Assembly (NCBI GenBank): GCA_960531495.1
Contig: OY482854.1
Location: forward strand, 30,191,729-30,255,728
Direction: 5' to 3'
Source of the DNA: Zeus faber
Taxonomy: Eukaryota; Chordata; Actinopteri; Zeiformes; Zeidae
DNA: 64,000 nucleotides
Positions 1 to 13,959 of the stretch are shown here, piece after piece (within the stretch, counting starts at the first letter, position 1; each line of letters opens with the position of its first letter). The position numbers and the translations under genes were made by a program. The notes under the pieces were generated by a model that saw nothing but the letters and a program-made list of their open reading frames with translations, had not been told where the DNA came from and searched no databases.

Positions 1-40
<40 letters not shown>

Positions 41-135
41 TAATTGTAATTAATCGAAAAATCAAAAATGCTTAGCAAATGTTCATAGGAACACAGATTA
101 CAATGGTCGGGTTACTTTATACATTATATATTCAG

Positions 136-1959
<1,824 letters not shown>

Positions 1960-2420
1960 CACGCCCCGGATCTCCCAAAATCACGATTCAAACCTTGAGG
2001 CCAAAGGTCACTATTTAATTGTTATGTACCGAGCCTTTCTTCATTCTGTTGTTGTTAAGATATGGATGGATGGATATCCGTAGGTAGATACATAGATGTA
2101 AATAGATCAACAAATTGGCAATAACAACAAACAATAGAAATATAAAACTATGATGGCAGGATAATTGAACTTTGCATTTTCAAACAGTAAAACAAAATGT
2201 TGAGAATCAACCTAAATCACCCAAATGAACAGTCAACACACACCTCTGTTTTAACAAATTCACATGGCAGGTTGTTGAACACGTTCTTGTTTTTTTATTG
2301 AATTAAAAGTCAAGAAAATGCACAGAAACCCACAGTTTTTTTATTGTTTTTTTTTCTTTAATCAGGAATGAATAAAAATTTGGAATTTGTTTTTGTACCA
2401 GGCTGAAGCAATCGGAAATG
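1960..2420 (+). other. asb5 3' UTR / 3' flank
   Basis: AT-rich sequence follows the asb5 stop. An AATAAA at 2371-2376 is the best polyadenylation signal before the Tc1 fragment. The transcript end is inferred, not shown. Confidence 0.4.
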
Positions 2421-2422
2421 TG

Positions 2423-2639
2423 CGATCAGCCACAACATTAAAACCAGTGACAGGTGAAGTGAATAACAAGGGGTGGGATATATATATATATATTTATACT
2501 GTTATATATTATTATTGTATATATACTGTTATATTGTATTATTATATATATTCTGTTATATATTATTATATATACTGTTTTATATTATTATTATATATAC
2601 TGTTATATTGTATTATATATATATATATATATATTTATA

Positions 2640-2686
<47 letters not shown>

Positions 2687-3027
2687 TGTTATATATTATT
2701 ATTATATATATATACTGTTATATATTATTATTATATATATATACTGTTATATATTATTATATATATATATATACTGTTATATAGTATTATTGTATATATA
2801 CTGTTATTTTTATAATATATATACTGTTATATATTAGTATTATATATATATATACTGTTATATATTACTATTTTATATATAGTGTTATATTTTATATATA
2901 TATATATGATGCAGCAAGTGAAGAGTCAGTTGTTGAAGTTGATGTGTTGAAGCAGCGTAAGGATCTGAGCCACTTTGACAAGGAGCACATTGTGATGCTG
3001 GACGACTGGGTCAGAGCATCTCCACAA
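2423..3027 (+). mobile_element. Tc1-like DNA transposon, 5' fragment split by an AT microsatellite
   Basis: The left end CGATCAGCCACAACATTAAA and the following sub-terminal sequence match the common fish Tc1 family whose end reads CGATCAGCCATAACATTAAA. After the microsatellite the same family resumes with the start of the transposase (K-R-K-D-L-S-x-F-D-K motif, about 2950-2980). Similarity stops near 3027, so the rest of the transposase and the right terminal repeat are missing. The reading frame is broken. A dead relic, identified from memory of the family. Confidence 0.75.
2478..2908. repeat. AT-rich microsatellite (TA)n with TATACTGTTATAT units
   Basis: A 430-base array of TA dinucleotides interleaved with tatactgttatatatta units. 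It lies at the GGGATATAT point of the Tc1 element. The Ile/Tyr-rich open frames here are translation artefacts. Confidence 0.95.
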
Positions 3028-3540
3028 CTTTCATGTCACTCTCTAGAACACGGGGAGTTCATCCATTTGTGGACGGGTCGCTTGAAAAAAGATTTTTGAG
3101 CAAAGATTAAGAACATCCCCAGTTCTCCAGGCAGGTGTTCATGAATCCATCAACATCTTCATTTCAGACCGTGGAGCCGCTCCCTGTGAGTCAGTCGTTT
3201 GATATTCAGTGTTTATTGCTTATAAGAGCATGTTTGGAACCTGTAGAGAATCATTCGCGGTGTCAGGCCGAGACGTGACGCATCGCCTGCTCACGAGCAC
3301 CAGCTCCGTGCATTGTGCATCACATCCAAATGGGAAGCTCGCAGTGGCCTGTGATTGGCTGCTGGGAGACCTGTCCTCAAATCTCACCGAGAGGCGGCTT
3401 CTCGCACAAAATCTAACGCCGCAAGAGTCCTGCCGATTCCCGTGGGATTTGTAAATGGTCACGTTGATCAGGTGCTCTGCACTTGGTTGCCGTTGTAGTT
3501 TCTTGATGAATTTGATGTGTTGATGAAGAGGGAGTGACGG
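3028..3540. other. unassigned intergenic sequence
   Basis: Moderately GC-balanced sequence without splice-framed exons or a repeat family I recognise. An 81-codon frame at 3209-3454 has no recognised motif and is not called. Confidence 0.4.
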
Positions 3541-3544
3541 CTGA

Positions 3545-3764
3545 CGCTGACTTGAGTAAAATAATAGGTTTATTACAAAAGAACAGCATCAGACCGGACT
3601 TGCCTAGGACGTCCAGGAGAGAACCGAGCCGGATGGATTCTCTGTTGAATGAAACTCGGGCAGGTGCTTGTATGCTTGACCAGAGACAACGTTGAGCATC
3701 TGATTCCCCTACATGGGTCACCGTTCACATTTTCACCTCCCTTATCACCGGGACCCCTTACAAT

Positions 3765-3799
<35 letters not shown>

Positions 3800-3905
3800 A
3801 CCCCTGGCATCGTCTGTTAATAATTATCTTATACAATGGCTACTGTCTTGGGACGCCACATATACCAAGACACCTCACCGTGATGTCGGGTCTGTTATCA
3901 CCGAG
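3545..3905 (-). mobile_element. possible solo LTR of a retrotransposon (minus strand)
   Basis: Read on the minus strand this stretch has LTR-like order: a TATA-like TATAAGATAATT element (about 3825-3837), then a CT/GA simple repeat, then AATAAA (about 3567-3572) followed by a short U5-like tail. No internal genes adjoin it and I could not assign a family. It is a weak call based on layout only; an old relic if real. Confidence 0.28.
3768..3799. repeat. (CT)n microsatellite
   Basis: About 16 perfect CT units. Confidence 0.9.
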
Positions 3906-3909
3906 GGAA

Positions 3910-5260
3910 CTCGGGCCCAGAGCCGTCTGCCCGGAAAATTTCAACTTAAGAGGCCATTCCTTTGCACTTTTCCAAGTAGGAGTTGGAATCAGATTTTTTC
4001 GACTTCCGACAGCACTGCCATGCATCATCAGTCTCTGGGCAGAAGATGACAAAGAAACGTGTCTCAAGGTTTTTATTTTTTTATTTTTGGAAAATGGGAA
4101 AAAAAACCCATTCTTCTCTGTCCACTGTGGTTTATTAAATGTGACACTGCTTCCCGGTGGACACATTTGGTACAAGTATGAAAGCAAACAGCCACGCCAG
4201 TGTCTTCGAACCACGCACATGCACATAAAAACAATTCAAAATAATAACATAAAATAAACAGAATAGAAATCGACAAAAAATATAAAAAAACGAAATGGTA
4301 ATATACAAAACACCTAAGAATAAGCTGGAAAGAAATGGCAATATACCTCAAAATTCACAAGGGTTAAAAAATGTACAAAATATGGCAAAAGACAATGATA
4401 ATGATGATGACCTAATGATAAATAATAAATATAAACCTAAAAATGAACAAAATAAATGATAAATGATAACAATTTTGAAATATACAATAATCCTAAACAC
4501 TAAATTACAGGATAGAGTTTGTCATTAAAAATCTAACAATAAACCCGAAAAATTAAAGATAATCAACAAATAGTAAAAAAAAAAAAAAGGTCACGGAGAA
4601 TAAACCTCATCATGAACATTAAATTCAGACCTAAAAATGGACACGAAAAATGCCTCAAACAATGTCTGTTTCACTCTCATTCCTCCACAGTGATGTGATA
4701 TTTAGAAATGAGGGCAGGATATGTTGTTACGGGTATAAATTATGACTGTTAATTATATTTACTATTTTATGACAGTAGTTCTTAATGTGTATAAAATATG
4801 TCCACAATGAACAAATCATTGTATTTTTCAGTGAAGCATTCTCCACAGTGTGAAGGTGGAGGCTGTTGGAGTTGCAGTGCACGGTCGCTGTGTGATACGT
4901 ATGTTGACCACCAGGGGGCAGCAGAGTCCCACATTTAAAGCTGAGACCGAGTGGGTGAAAATTAGTCACGAGTGGGACGTGAGAGAAATCACACGCATCT
5001 GAAAATCAACACAAAGAGAAAGGATTGTTTACGTGGCGCACACACACACATAACTGTGACTTTTTATTATGAATTTGAAGCCAATTAAGAAAAAAGTGAA
5101 TTATAAACAAGAGATTTGAATTGAATGAAAAATGCAAAATGATTTTTTTTTTTATCTTCGTACTGGGTGAAATAATGAAGAAAAAAAGCTTTTATGAAAT
5201 GTAAATGTTGGGAGTGAAAAACAGACAATTAGTAGTTACGAAAGTTAGTAACGGGTTCTT
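3910..5260. other. intergenic AT-rich sequence
   Basis: AT-rich sequence with A-runs and no recognisable exon. The one notable element is the CTCF-like motif at 4908-4924. Confidence 0.5.
4908..4924 (+). promoter_or_regulatory. strong CTCF-like motif between asb5 and gpm6a
   Basis: CCACCAGGGGGCAGCAG matches the vertebrate CTCF core consensus at every core position, on the + strand. It sits between asb5 and gpm6a, where a domain boundary would be plausible. Occupancy is inferred. Confidence 0.5.
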
Positions 5261-5269
5261 CAAGGACGA

Positions 5270-6430
5270 GGCTAACAGTTGGGGCCCACTCCCTCAAGCA
5301 TCAGCAACAGCGTCCTCCCAACAGCAGGGATCAGGTCCTCAACCGCCTCATGCCACGGCGTGGACTCTAACGAGGAAGCCAGGGATAACGGAGCACTTGG
5401 TGGACTTTGTTCAGAAGATCTTTCCCAGCCTGAACCGGCGCCAAGGCTGTCAACGGGGAGCACTGGTATCTACCAAGCTTTGGAGTCTACCGCGTCTGGC
5501 TCAGTCCTGAAGGCAACCAGGACGTAACTACCTGATCTAGTTACGATCATGGCTGAGGTTCAGCAAATGTTCCACAGCTTCCTGGTCAGGGAGGATCACC
5601 GCGACAACCTTAGCTTCCTGCGGTTTCACGAGCGCCCCTCCCCAGCCGGGGCCATTCCCTGGCCTGTTACAGCGGCGACAGCGGTAGTCCATGCCAGGCC
5701 TTTGACATCCATTTCCACCGACCCGGGGAACCCAACCACTCACCCCAGCTGCTCTGCTTCCCCAGAAGGTTGCAGCAGCCCCGCCGCCCCCAGGCCAGTT
5801 CAGGTGAGAGGGACCTCTTCTATCGCCAAGGGTGACAAGAGAACGCTCTAGGACTCGTCACGAGGGTTTTTCCCAGCGACAACGGGAAGGTGAGGAAGAT
5901 GGAGGCAGAGATGAGCGAGGGCGGTGCAGCGACGCTGTTGCTATGGCCCATTTCGGAGGTTGTCCTTCTTCTGCCCAGTGGCTCCCAAGGCAGAGAGGAC
6001 TGTGACGCGCCGCTCCCCAACGTCAAGGATCCTGGTGGTTTGAAATCTCACAGATGCCAGGCAGGGTGTGTTCCGCTCCCAGTATGTATTGTGACATCAT
6101 AGCATTGTGATGGTAGTATGACATCAGGTCTTAGCTGTATAAGATAGCCAGACGGAAACACACCCAGTCAATCTGATCAAGCCTCAGACCCAGAATATCA
6201 GCTCCTTCCATCAGCATCGTCAGTGTCCTTGAGGAAGCCCAATCTGTGAGTTCATTCATGTTATTCGTGGAAACATACAGTTTAGCAGCTATGACAACGT
6301 ATTAACAGGTTGTTTACAGGTTATTTATAGGTATTTACTTTCTGCATATTTCTATGCTGTTGCACAGTTTTACACCAATTCTATTAAAGATACCAAACGT
6401 GAGCTCCTGTCTCCGGGTACTTTTTGTGAG
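5270..6430 (+). mobile_element. BEL/Pao LTR retrotransposon fossil with a 3' LTR
   Basis: The interior shows pol-type sequence of the BEL/Pao family: a reverse transcriptase stretch near 5460-5490 (YLPSFGVY-like) and the block around QQMFHSFLVREDHRD at 5560-5605. Most of pol, and gag, are absent. An LTR-like segment follows at about 6068-6430, with a TATA box near 6138 and ATTAAA near 6384. The element is broken and heavily reduced, with many disruptions, and looks old. No 5' LTR was recognised. Confidence 0.7.
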
Positions 6431-6639
6431 TGTTTAGCTGGCTGTGTTTGGCTGCAGGTGGTGAAGGTAGAAGACGGTGTGAAGCCGTGTAGTCGTCCTC
6501 TATCTGGTCACTGTGGCCGCATGGCGCTGATGTTTAACATTTCAGCCGTACGACCAATTAGTCACCTTTTAAAATGTATTAGTACTTATATTTTTAGTTA
6601 CAAGTTGGGGTCGACCATCCCAAGTATTTGGGCTCGGCC

Positions 6640-7200
6640 ATCCAAAGCAGCGGAGAGAGTGGGAGAGAGGTGAAGAAGAGAGTACAGGCAGGGTGGAGTG
6701 GGTGGAGAAGAGTGTTCGGAGTGATCTGTGACAGAAGGGCTCCAGCAAGAGTGAAGGGGAAGGTGTACAGGACGGTAGTGAGAGCAGCCATGTTGTACGG
6801 TTAAGAGGCGGTGGCACCGACAAAAAGGCAGGTGGCTGAACTGGAGGCGGCAGAGTTGAGGATGTTGAGGTTTTCATTGGGAGCGACGAGGACGAACAGG
6901 ATTAAGAAGGAGGACATTAGAGGGACAGCTCAGGTCGGACAGTTTGGTGGAAAAGTGAGAGAGGCCAGACTGAGATGGTTTGGACACGTGTGCAGGAGAG
7001 ATGAGAGTTACATTGGGAGAAGGAGGCTGAGGGTGGAGCTGCCAGGCAAGAGGAAAAGATGAAGCCAAAGAGAAGCTTTAAGGAGGTGCTGAGGGAGGAC
7101 ATGCAGGCGGTTGGTGTAAGGGAGGAGGACGCGCAGAACACAAGGTGTTGGAGGCAGATGATCCGCTGTGGCCACCCCTGACGGGAGCAGCCCAAAGAAG
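6640..7200 (+). mobile_element. non-LTR retrotransposon (LINE) 3' end, RTE-like
   Basis: The translation carries the C-terminal region typical of many fish LINE ORF2 proteins: VAELEAAELRMLRFSLG, then REARLRWFGHVCRRDE, then YIGRRRLRVELPGKRKR, and in another frame WRQMIRCGHP. It is 5'-truncated, with in-frame stops (for example after MLYG and after GKRKR) and a frame change. RTE is my best clade guess and could be wrong. Confidence 0.7.
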
Positions 7201-7296
7201 AAGTTGCTATTCGAAAGGATACTTGGAACTATTTTAGTTTTACAGGTCAAAATGTATTCACTACTAGTGCTTATTTATTAGATACTAGTAACTATG

Positions 7297-7511
7297 GGGG
7301 GGCTGGTATCTCAGGAGGTAGAGCTGGTGGTCTAGTGATCTAAAGGTTGCTGGTTGGATCCCAGGCTCCTCCTGCTAGCATGCTGTAGTGTCCTTGAGCA
7401 AGACACTTAACCCCTCATTGCTCCTGATGGCTGCGTCCGTCGGTGTTTGAATAATTCTAAGTCGCTTTGGATAAAAGCGTTTGATAAATGAAATGTAATG
7501 TAATGTAACTA
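7297..7511 (+). mobile_element. tRNA-derived SINE with an L2-type tail
   Basis: The head has Pol III A-box-like (GTAGAGCTGG) and B-box-like (GGTTGGATCCC) sequences. A body with GTGTCCTTGAGCAAGACACT follows, then the tail TCGCTTTGGATAAAAGCG and an ATGTA repeat. The same tail ends the L2 copy at 51591. Diverged and inactive. Confidence 0.85.
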
Positions 7512-7806
7512 GTTAGACTAGTAAAAATCTATTCCTATTGGCACTACAATATGTTCCCATTGTACTAGTCACTATTCAATGAGTACCTTAGTAAATTTGT
7601 AAATTAAATTAGTAAACTAGTAATTAGTATTAGTAGCCTTTTCCTGTTGTAACTAGTAACATTTATTTTTTTATTTTTTTCAGTTACCATGAGAAATTAC
7701 TCGACAAAACATGTTTTTCATAGTTAATAATAATTTAAAATGTTACATGTAACAACGGGAAAAGGCGCAAGTCACTAATGAATGTAGTAATTGTGTGTGA
7801 GTAAAA
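7512..7806. other. intergenic spacer
   Basis: AT-rich sequence with scattered ACTAGTA words, grading into the minisatellite. No gene seen. Confidence 0.6.
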
Positions 7807-8262
7807 TTGGATTAGATACCAGTAACCATGGGAATAGATACTAGTAACAACGGGAATAGATACTTGTAGCAATGGAAATAGATACTAGGAACAATGGGAA
7901 TATATACTTGTAACAATGGGAATAGATACTAATAACGGAAATAGATACTTTTTTGATGGAAATATATACTAGTAGCAATGGAAATAGATACTAGTAACAA
8001 AAAGAATAGACACTTGTAACAATGGAAATATATACTAGTAACAATGGAAATAGATACTAGTCACAAAACGAATAGATACTAGTAACAAAAGGAATAGATA
8101 CTTGTAACAATGGGAATATATACTTGTAACAATGGGAATAGATACTTGTAACAACGGAAATATATACTTGTAACAATGGAAATATATACTAGTAACAATG
8201 GGAATAAATCTTTTTAACAATGGGAATAGATTCTTGTAACAATGGGAATAGATACTTGTCTG
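7807..8262. repeat. minisatellite, about 20-22-bp unit
   Basis: About 20 diverged copies of a unit like GATACTAGTAACAATGGGAATA. The minus-strand frame of repeated S-I-Y-F-H-C-Y-K is an artefact of the unit. Confidence 0.95.
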
Positions 8263-8859
8263 AGACCCATAGGATTGGATGACTAAATTGTCTAAATTGT
8301 TACTACAAACATTACAATAGTTACTAGTAAGAATTGGAACATTTTATAGTGAGGGGTGAGTTTGAGTGAGTATTATGAAAAACTCACTTTTTCACCGCTT
8401 GTGCACATACATTTGTGTCTCTGATGGAACTACTAACACACACAATGTGATGAAATACACCCCAGTCAGTTTTTTGTGAGCTGTCTATTTCAGAAAAACA
8501 TGTGCTTCAACAAGCCGTTCAGATTTGCCACCCCTTCCTACATCACATGGGGCCTCATTACAATAACAAACACCCTCCATCTGAGTAACTCCACCCACGG
8601 CTGGAGAATACTGTAACAAAGAAGTTCCCCTGGGAACTGCTCTGTTAGCTGCAGAGACCAGCACAAATATTTTAAAATAAAGAGGAATTAATACCAACTC
8701 TGTAAGTGTTGGTAGAAATGTAAGTATTTAAAAAACAATTCTGCCGTGTAAAAAAGTATGCGGTAGATTGTGTTTCTCCAACCAAAGCAATAAAAACTGT
8801 TTTTATTGTCGGTGTATTTATTATATTTTATTTTCCGACGTTTACTAATTGAATGAAAG
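8263..8859. other. intergenic sequence, possible further repeat
   Basis: Contains a stretch (about 8500-8650) that may belong to a dispersed repeat. No supported gene. Confidence 0.35.
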
Positions 8860-9215
8860 GGAAAAAAAGCCCTGTGCGGTGTCCCCCACAAGCTGGAAGC
8901 ACGGCCAAGATCTGCAACGCAAGTGAAAAGAAAGTTTTAAAAAGGCCTTGTAGATCTGATATGAGTGAAGATTCAGCAACTGCATTCATTATTTCTCCCT
9001 TCAAATTTGTTCAGAAACAGATTTTGGTGAGCTGATAAGGTGAAATCAGTGAAAGTTTACAGACTAAATACGACATAACACTACCACTCTTGCTCAAACC
9101 CCATTGGCTCACAGAAGTAGGGGCCTCGGGAGGGAAGCGCCACCCACTGAAACAGCGCGTCAGGAACATGACGGTTATGTTAGGACATGTTAGAATGGCT
9201 AGAATGCATAATCTG
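8860..9215 (-). mobile_element. MITE-like repeat, family A, copy 1 (minus strand)
   Basis: The reverse complement shares long blocks with the copies at 12625 and 29078. Examples are CAAACCCCATTGGCYC, GGGGCCTCGGGAGGG, and an AACAGATTTTGGTG segment shared with the 29-kb copy. No coding capacity. Confidence 0.75.
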
Positions 9216-9514
9216 AGTTGTATTTGCTGAGATTTTTTTTTTCAAAAACACGTTGCAGGAACCTTTTATTAACCTGTGTAAAAAGTCAGCAGCAATAAAA
9301 GCAAAGCAAACAAGAAAAATACATTTAATACCAATGGGCTGAATAATAAAGAGTAAAATATTTTAATGAACTAAAACCAGTGAAAGTGAATCAATGAATA
9401 AATAAACCTGAACCATTCAGAAAAATGCTGAAAGAAAATCTTTTAATTTTTAATTTTTCGATCCAACATCTGTTTTAATATGTTCTCACCTGCGGGTTTT
9501 GTGTTTTAAAAAAC
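9216..9514. other. intergenic AT-rich spacer
   Basis: No features seen apart from A/T runs. Confidence 0.6.
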
Positions 9515-9545
9515 CTATCTGTCTGTCTGTCTGTCCTTCTGTCCT

Positions 9546-9591
<46 letters not shown>

Positions 9592-9608
9592 CTTCTGTCC
9601 TTCTGTCC

Positions 9609-9642
<34 letters not shown>

Positions 9643-9710
9643 TTGTCGGTCTATTTGTCTGTCTAGCTGTCTGTCTATCTTGTCCATCTGTCTGTCTATC
9701 CATCTATGTA

Positions 9711-9744
<34 letters not shown>

Positions 9745-9745
9745 G
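9515..9745. repeat. (CTGT)n microsatellite with CTTC/TATC variants
   Basis: Tetranucleotide array of about 55 units with interruptions. Arg-Gln-Thr-Asp frames are artefacts. Confidence 0.97.
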
Positions 9746-10449
9746 GATTTAACTAGCGTGTACATGGGCTCAACATGTCCCAAAACACACTGATCAAATT
9801 GATTGTGATTTCATTTGATCAACCATTCCACCATTGATTCAGTGGAACCAAGGATGTTAAGAATCCAAAGGATTTATTTCTATTTTTTCTGTGATCTTGA
9901 GCGTTCTCCGGCCGACCGCCATGCGCTCGCTGTCGGCCGTCATTCTTTGCGGCGTGGATGAGTCACACATTTCTGTCGGACGCGCCGGCCATTTCTAAAT
10001 AGATTTTCTCCAAGGCGGCGGGAAGCTTGTTGCCATGGAGAGATGAACCGGTGAAGTAACTCTCACCGCTGAAGCTTCCTCTGCTCCGTGATGCTGTGAA
10101 CGCCGACTCGCTTCAATCCTTTGATTCACGGCAGCTTGACCGGCCGTGGACACATCGGCGCTTAGTTCCCGAAGCTCGGCAGAACTCCAGATGTGGCAGC
10201 GGGGCTCGTGTTGTCGACGGGAACGCGTCGCTAATCCATGAAAATTCATCGTTAACGGCAACAAGAAGTTGCCTTTTTAACTTGTTGCAGGACAACGACA
10301 TCTGTTTCACGCCGTGACATGGAAACTGTGTTTGGCTCGAAATGAAGCTTAAAGTGGAAATCCGTCAGATTGTCTGCGCTGGTGGTGGATTACTATTACA
10401 TTTGCCACAATCCCATTCGAGACTCAATGCCCAGGTTTTATCTAGGCCC

Positions 10450-10600
10450 ACTTTTGCCACGACCCCGAATCCGACAAACGTCAACAACAACAAACCCGAA
10501 GTCCATTCATTCCTTTGAGAGTCGATTCCGCACGAGAACAGCTGTGACGCTCTGCGATAAGATCCGCCCCCTCTGAGATAAGCCCCGCCTCCTCTGCGGT
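10450..10600 (+). mobile_element. partial copy of GC-box MITE family (second copy at 44489)
   Basis: Shares GAAGTCCATTCATTC, the ATCCGACAAAC-like start and GATAAGCCCCGCCTCCTCTG with the element at 44489-44806. The terminal repeats are not clear here. Confidence 0.6.
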
Positions 10601-11498
10601 CACGGTGGGTCACGTTTTTATTGGAACTGGGCTTAAAACTAAATAAATAAGTCACGCTTATAAAAATAATGATGTTATTGATGTAAACGTTGAACGTCAC
10701 CATATTCATCTGTTTTTATATCAGTGAATTGTGTATATATTTTATATTTTGCTTTGCTAACTCCATATAAAGGGAGCTTTAAACTTTTATTCATGGAACA
10801 CGGTGAATGTCCAGCTGAGTAAAGGACTTCCTGTTCTGGAGAAAACAAGCTCTCCCATTTTCCCGTTTGACATTATTTTGTGTTGTGAGACTCTGTCATC
10901 ACCCAAACCCTCCGACGGCCACGAGGGGACGATCCGCCTGTCGGATGCGGAAACGCATTCGGTGTGAAGTCGTTTTGAGACGCTGCTTTATATTCTCTCA
11001 AAGATTTCCCTCTTGTGATCGATTGATTTGATTTTTCAGTTTTTCTTGAGAACTTGCGTCAGGATGTTCTTTTATTTTTTGTTAATATTCCTCCATATCC
11101 ACAGTTGAGACCACAACTAGCCACGCTTTAGCTTCATGTAATTGATGCCTTCTCGCCGGGGGAAGGCGGACCCCGCCACCAACGGTGCAAGCAGCACATA
11201 GAGGAGCATGTGCAGAATACAAATACAGTGAATGTCGATTTCTTGTTAAGTTCCAACGGAAGAAATGATCTAAAAATCGAATTTGGGATTTTTTTTTACC
11301 TAATAATATTATAAATTTAAACTTTATAAAAGCATTACACATGTTATTTATAAACATTTTAGATGTGATGACTGTGATCTCACGCTGGATGAAAGCCTCT
11401 GATGGCTGATGACATGGAAGTCAGATGCAGGAATCAGGTGTTTATATTTTTATTCCGTACCCTTCTGACTCTCCTTTTTGCACCGAAATGTGCCTCTC

Positions 11499-11513
11499 GG
11501 TTGCCATGGAAAC
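11499..11513 (+). promoter_or_regulatory. RFX X-box-like motif
   Basis: GGTTGCCATGGAAAC is a near-ideal RFX-family X-box (GTTGCCATGGHAAC type). Function is inferred. Confidence 0.35.
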
Positions 11514-12624
11514 AAGCGGGCCCATAGCGGGGCTGCGCTGTGAGCACAGGAATTAATTATCCCCGAAAACCGGTGAGACCTCTCACCATATCCATTCAGA
11601 CCACAGTATTCATAATCAATTCAAAATGTTCGACACGATGTCAACAATGATTAAAAGCACCAGTGAAGTTGGAAAGCAGTTCACACAGAATTCGACTTTA
11701 GCTTCAAGTCCTAAAGACATCCTTCAAAATGTGAGTAATTGATGTTAAACATTTAGAATTGTTCCTGTTACGCTTTTCTGTACCAAATGGAAACAAATAT
11801 CAGCAGTATAAAAACTGTTCAGAAGAGATGATCAAAGAATATAGACAGACAGACAGACAGACAGACAGTACCTCATTCATCCCGGGAGGGTAATTGTAGT
11901 GATAATTAAGGATATGATCATTAAGACTTGAATTAAGACTTGAAATGTCATCAGGTGACCCTTAAGAAATGTTTCTAATCAATAATATTCAATAATCAAA
12001 TGATCAATTTTGACATATTTTTCTACATTTGGTCACATGACAGATTGGTCAAAAAGTAACTGTAATCAATAGATTAAAAGGTAAAAAAGTTCAATTAGGG
12101 GAGACTTGAAGAGGAATGTGTACAAACAATAAAAATCAATAATTAAATGTTGTTTTGTTTTTTTTGGTCACATTACAGATTCGTTGTAAATAGTAACTAA
12201 TCAATTAAAAAGTAAAAGTTATAACTAATAAATATTTGAAACAATCAGGTAACTCCTAAAAAAAAAAGTAAAAAAATTAACAAGATCAAATTAACCCAAA
12301 TGTAAAAAAATGATCAAAATAATTTTTTTTAATCCGGACGCATTCTGACCAATCAGAACGGTTCAGTAGAACAGGATTAATGAGTTCAGTCGAGTGCATC
12401 ACTTCCTTTACGGGAGCAGGAAAATACACTCAGGCCCTAATCAAACTGTTACCATAACCACAATCCTTAATGTTTGCACAACCACCAGAATTTGAAATTG
12501 TTAATACACAAAATGTATGTTTAACAGCGGGATTTTGGGGTTTCTAGGCTTATTGCCAACATGACTCTGTTTACAGTTTAGGGCCTATTATATTTAATGT
12601 CATGTTTATTATCACTATTTACGA

Positions 12625-13200
12625 AAGGGGACCAATTATGCTTCTTTTCAACAAGTTCATAGAAATCTCTGAGGTCCCCAGAACATGTTTTCAAAGTCTT
12701 TCTGCTGAAAATGCCACTCCGATGCATTCCAGCCATTGTGACGTGCCTCTAATCCATCCTGTTCCAGGACGCTCTGTTGAGTGGGTGGAGCCACCCTCCC
12801 GAGGCCCCCAGTTCTGGGCCAATGGGGTTTGAGCACAAGTTCCGGGTTCTGTGAAAAGAATAAGTAAATAATCCACTTGTGGAATCTTCATTCGTATTAG
12901 ACCAACAAAGCCTCATTTTAAAGTTTGTTTCCACTTTCGCTGCCGCGCTCCAAGCTTGGGATGGAGCAGACGACCATATAAGGAAATCCGTGCCCAGCTG
13001 ACGTCAGCTCGTGCAGAGTAGAAAAAACATTTGCAAACGGTGCGTTCAGAGCGGAATCCTGAGCATTTTGTTCACAGCAATTACTTTGTCATTAGGTTAC
13101 CTCAATATTTGACATTTTGACCCCGCTTAATATGAACATCCCATAATGTAACATTATATATATGACAGAAAATAAGGAAAAGCATAATATGTGCGATTTA
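12625..13200 (+). mobile_element. MITE-like repeat, family A, copy 2
   Basis: Opens with GGGGACCAATTATGC and closes with GCATAATATGTGC, an imperfect terminal inverted repeat. The interior shares GCCATTGTGACGTGCCTCTA, GCCAATGGGGTTTGAGC, GATGGAGCAGACGACCATA and GACGTCAGCTCGTGCAG with copy 3. It is non-coding; the short frames inside are chance. Superfamily not settled. Confidence 0.78.
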
Positions 13201-13209
13201 GGTTCATAT

Positions 13210-13858
13210 CGTGTGTGCGTGTGCGTGCGTGATAACATGGAATTGATGAAGCTTGAAGCTTTTGAGGATTGTTCTACTCTCGTCACTACTTCTCTGTTTG
13301 TTGTACTGGACTGGATATTTTAATTTTGGACATTTTTATTTATTATTGTTTATTTATAGTTATTATACTTATTTTCCTGTTGCTTTTAGGTTATATCTTT
13401 TGTTGTTGTTGTTGCTGTTGTGTACAGTGCAGTCAAGGGTTAGTTTTATTGTGCATTTTCCAATTTGTGTTGTCACTGTCATTGTATCCATCCCATATTA
13501 ATATTAGATTCATATCTCACTCGCTTCTCCAACATAATAATTGGCCCTGGAACCCATCATCTCGTCTAAAAGCCCCTACTGACCGCCCCGCCATCTGCTG
13601 TCCCCCCCGGTCATGTGCACCCAGTGTGAAATGGGAGCTGTGGGAGCTTGTTGGGGCTGTGGGGGAGGAGGAGCTGTGGGGGAGGAGGGTGGGAGGTTAA
13701 AACCTTATGGGAAGCACAGGCAGGAACGTGGCCTTCCATCGGGGGCTTTGTAAGGACTCCCTCCCCCCGATGCACGACACAAAAAAAGTCGCCCATCCCG
13801 GGCGGCGTTAACAAAGCAGCCTCAGATCAGCCATGTTGGGTGGGCCGAGGGTGGGGCG

Positions 13859-13898
<40 letters not shown>

Positions 13899-13952
13899 AC
13901 ATGGATTTACTGACGCTTGATGCTTTTGAGGATCGTTCTACTTTGTCATCCA
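13210..13952 (+). repeat. two copies of an ~50-bp segment, each next to a GT-rich array
   Basis: Near 13231 and 13898 the block AACATGGAWTT..GCTTTTGAGGAT, then GTTCTACT, recurs directly after a (GTGC)n or (GT)n array (13210-13230 and 13862-13890). The intervening DNA includes GGGGGAGGAG runs and no supported gene. Confidence 0.8.
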
Positions 13953-13959
13953 CTATGTT

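Larger units (their letters stand above)
9746..12600. other. intergenic sequence between asb5 and gpm6a
   Basis: Holds a partial copy of the GC-box MITE family near 10450-10600, X-box-like motifs at 10029 and 11499, and a short (GACA)n near 11845-11870. No exon with splice-framed similarity to a known gene was found. Confidence 0.5.

Noticed and set aside
7297-7370. tRNA gene
   Set aside because: Only A- and B-box-like sequences of a SINE head; no cloverleaf, and a SINE body and tail follow.
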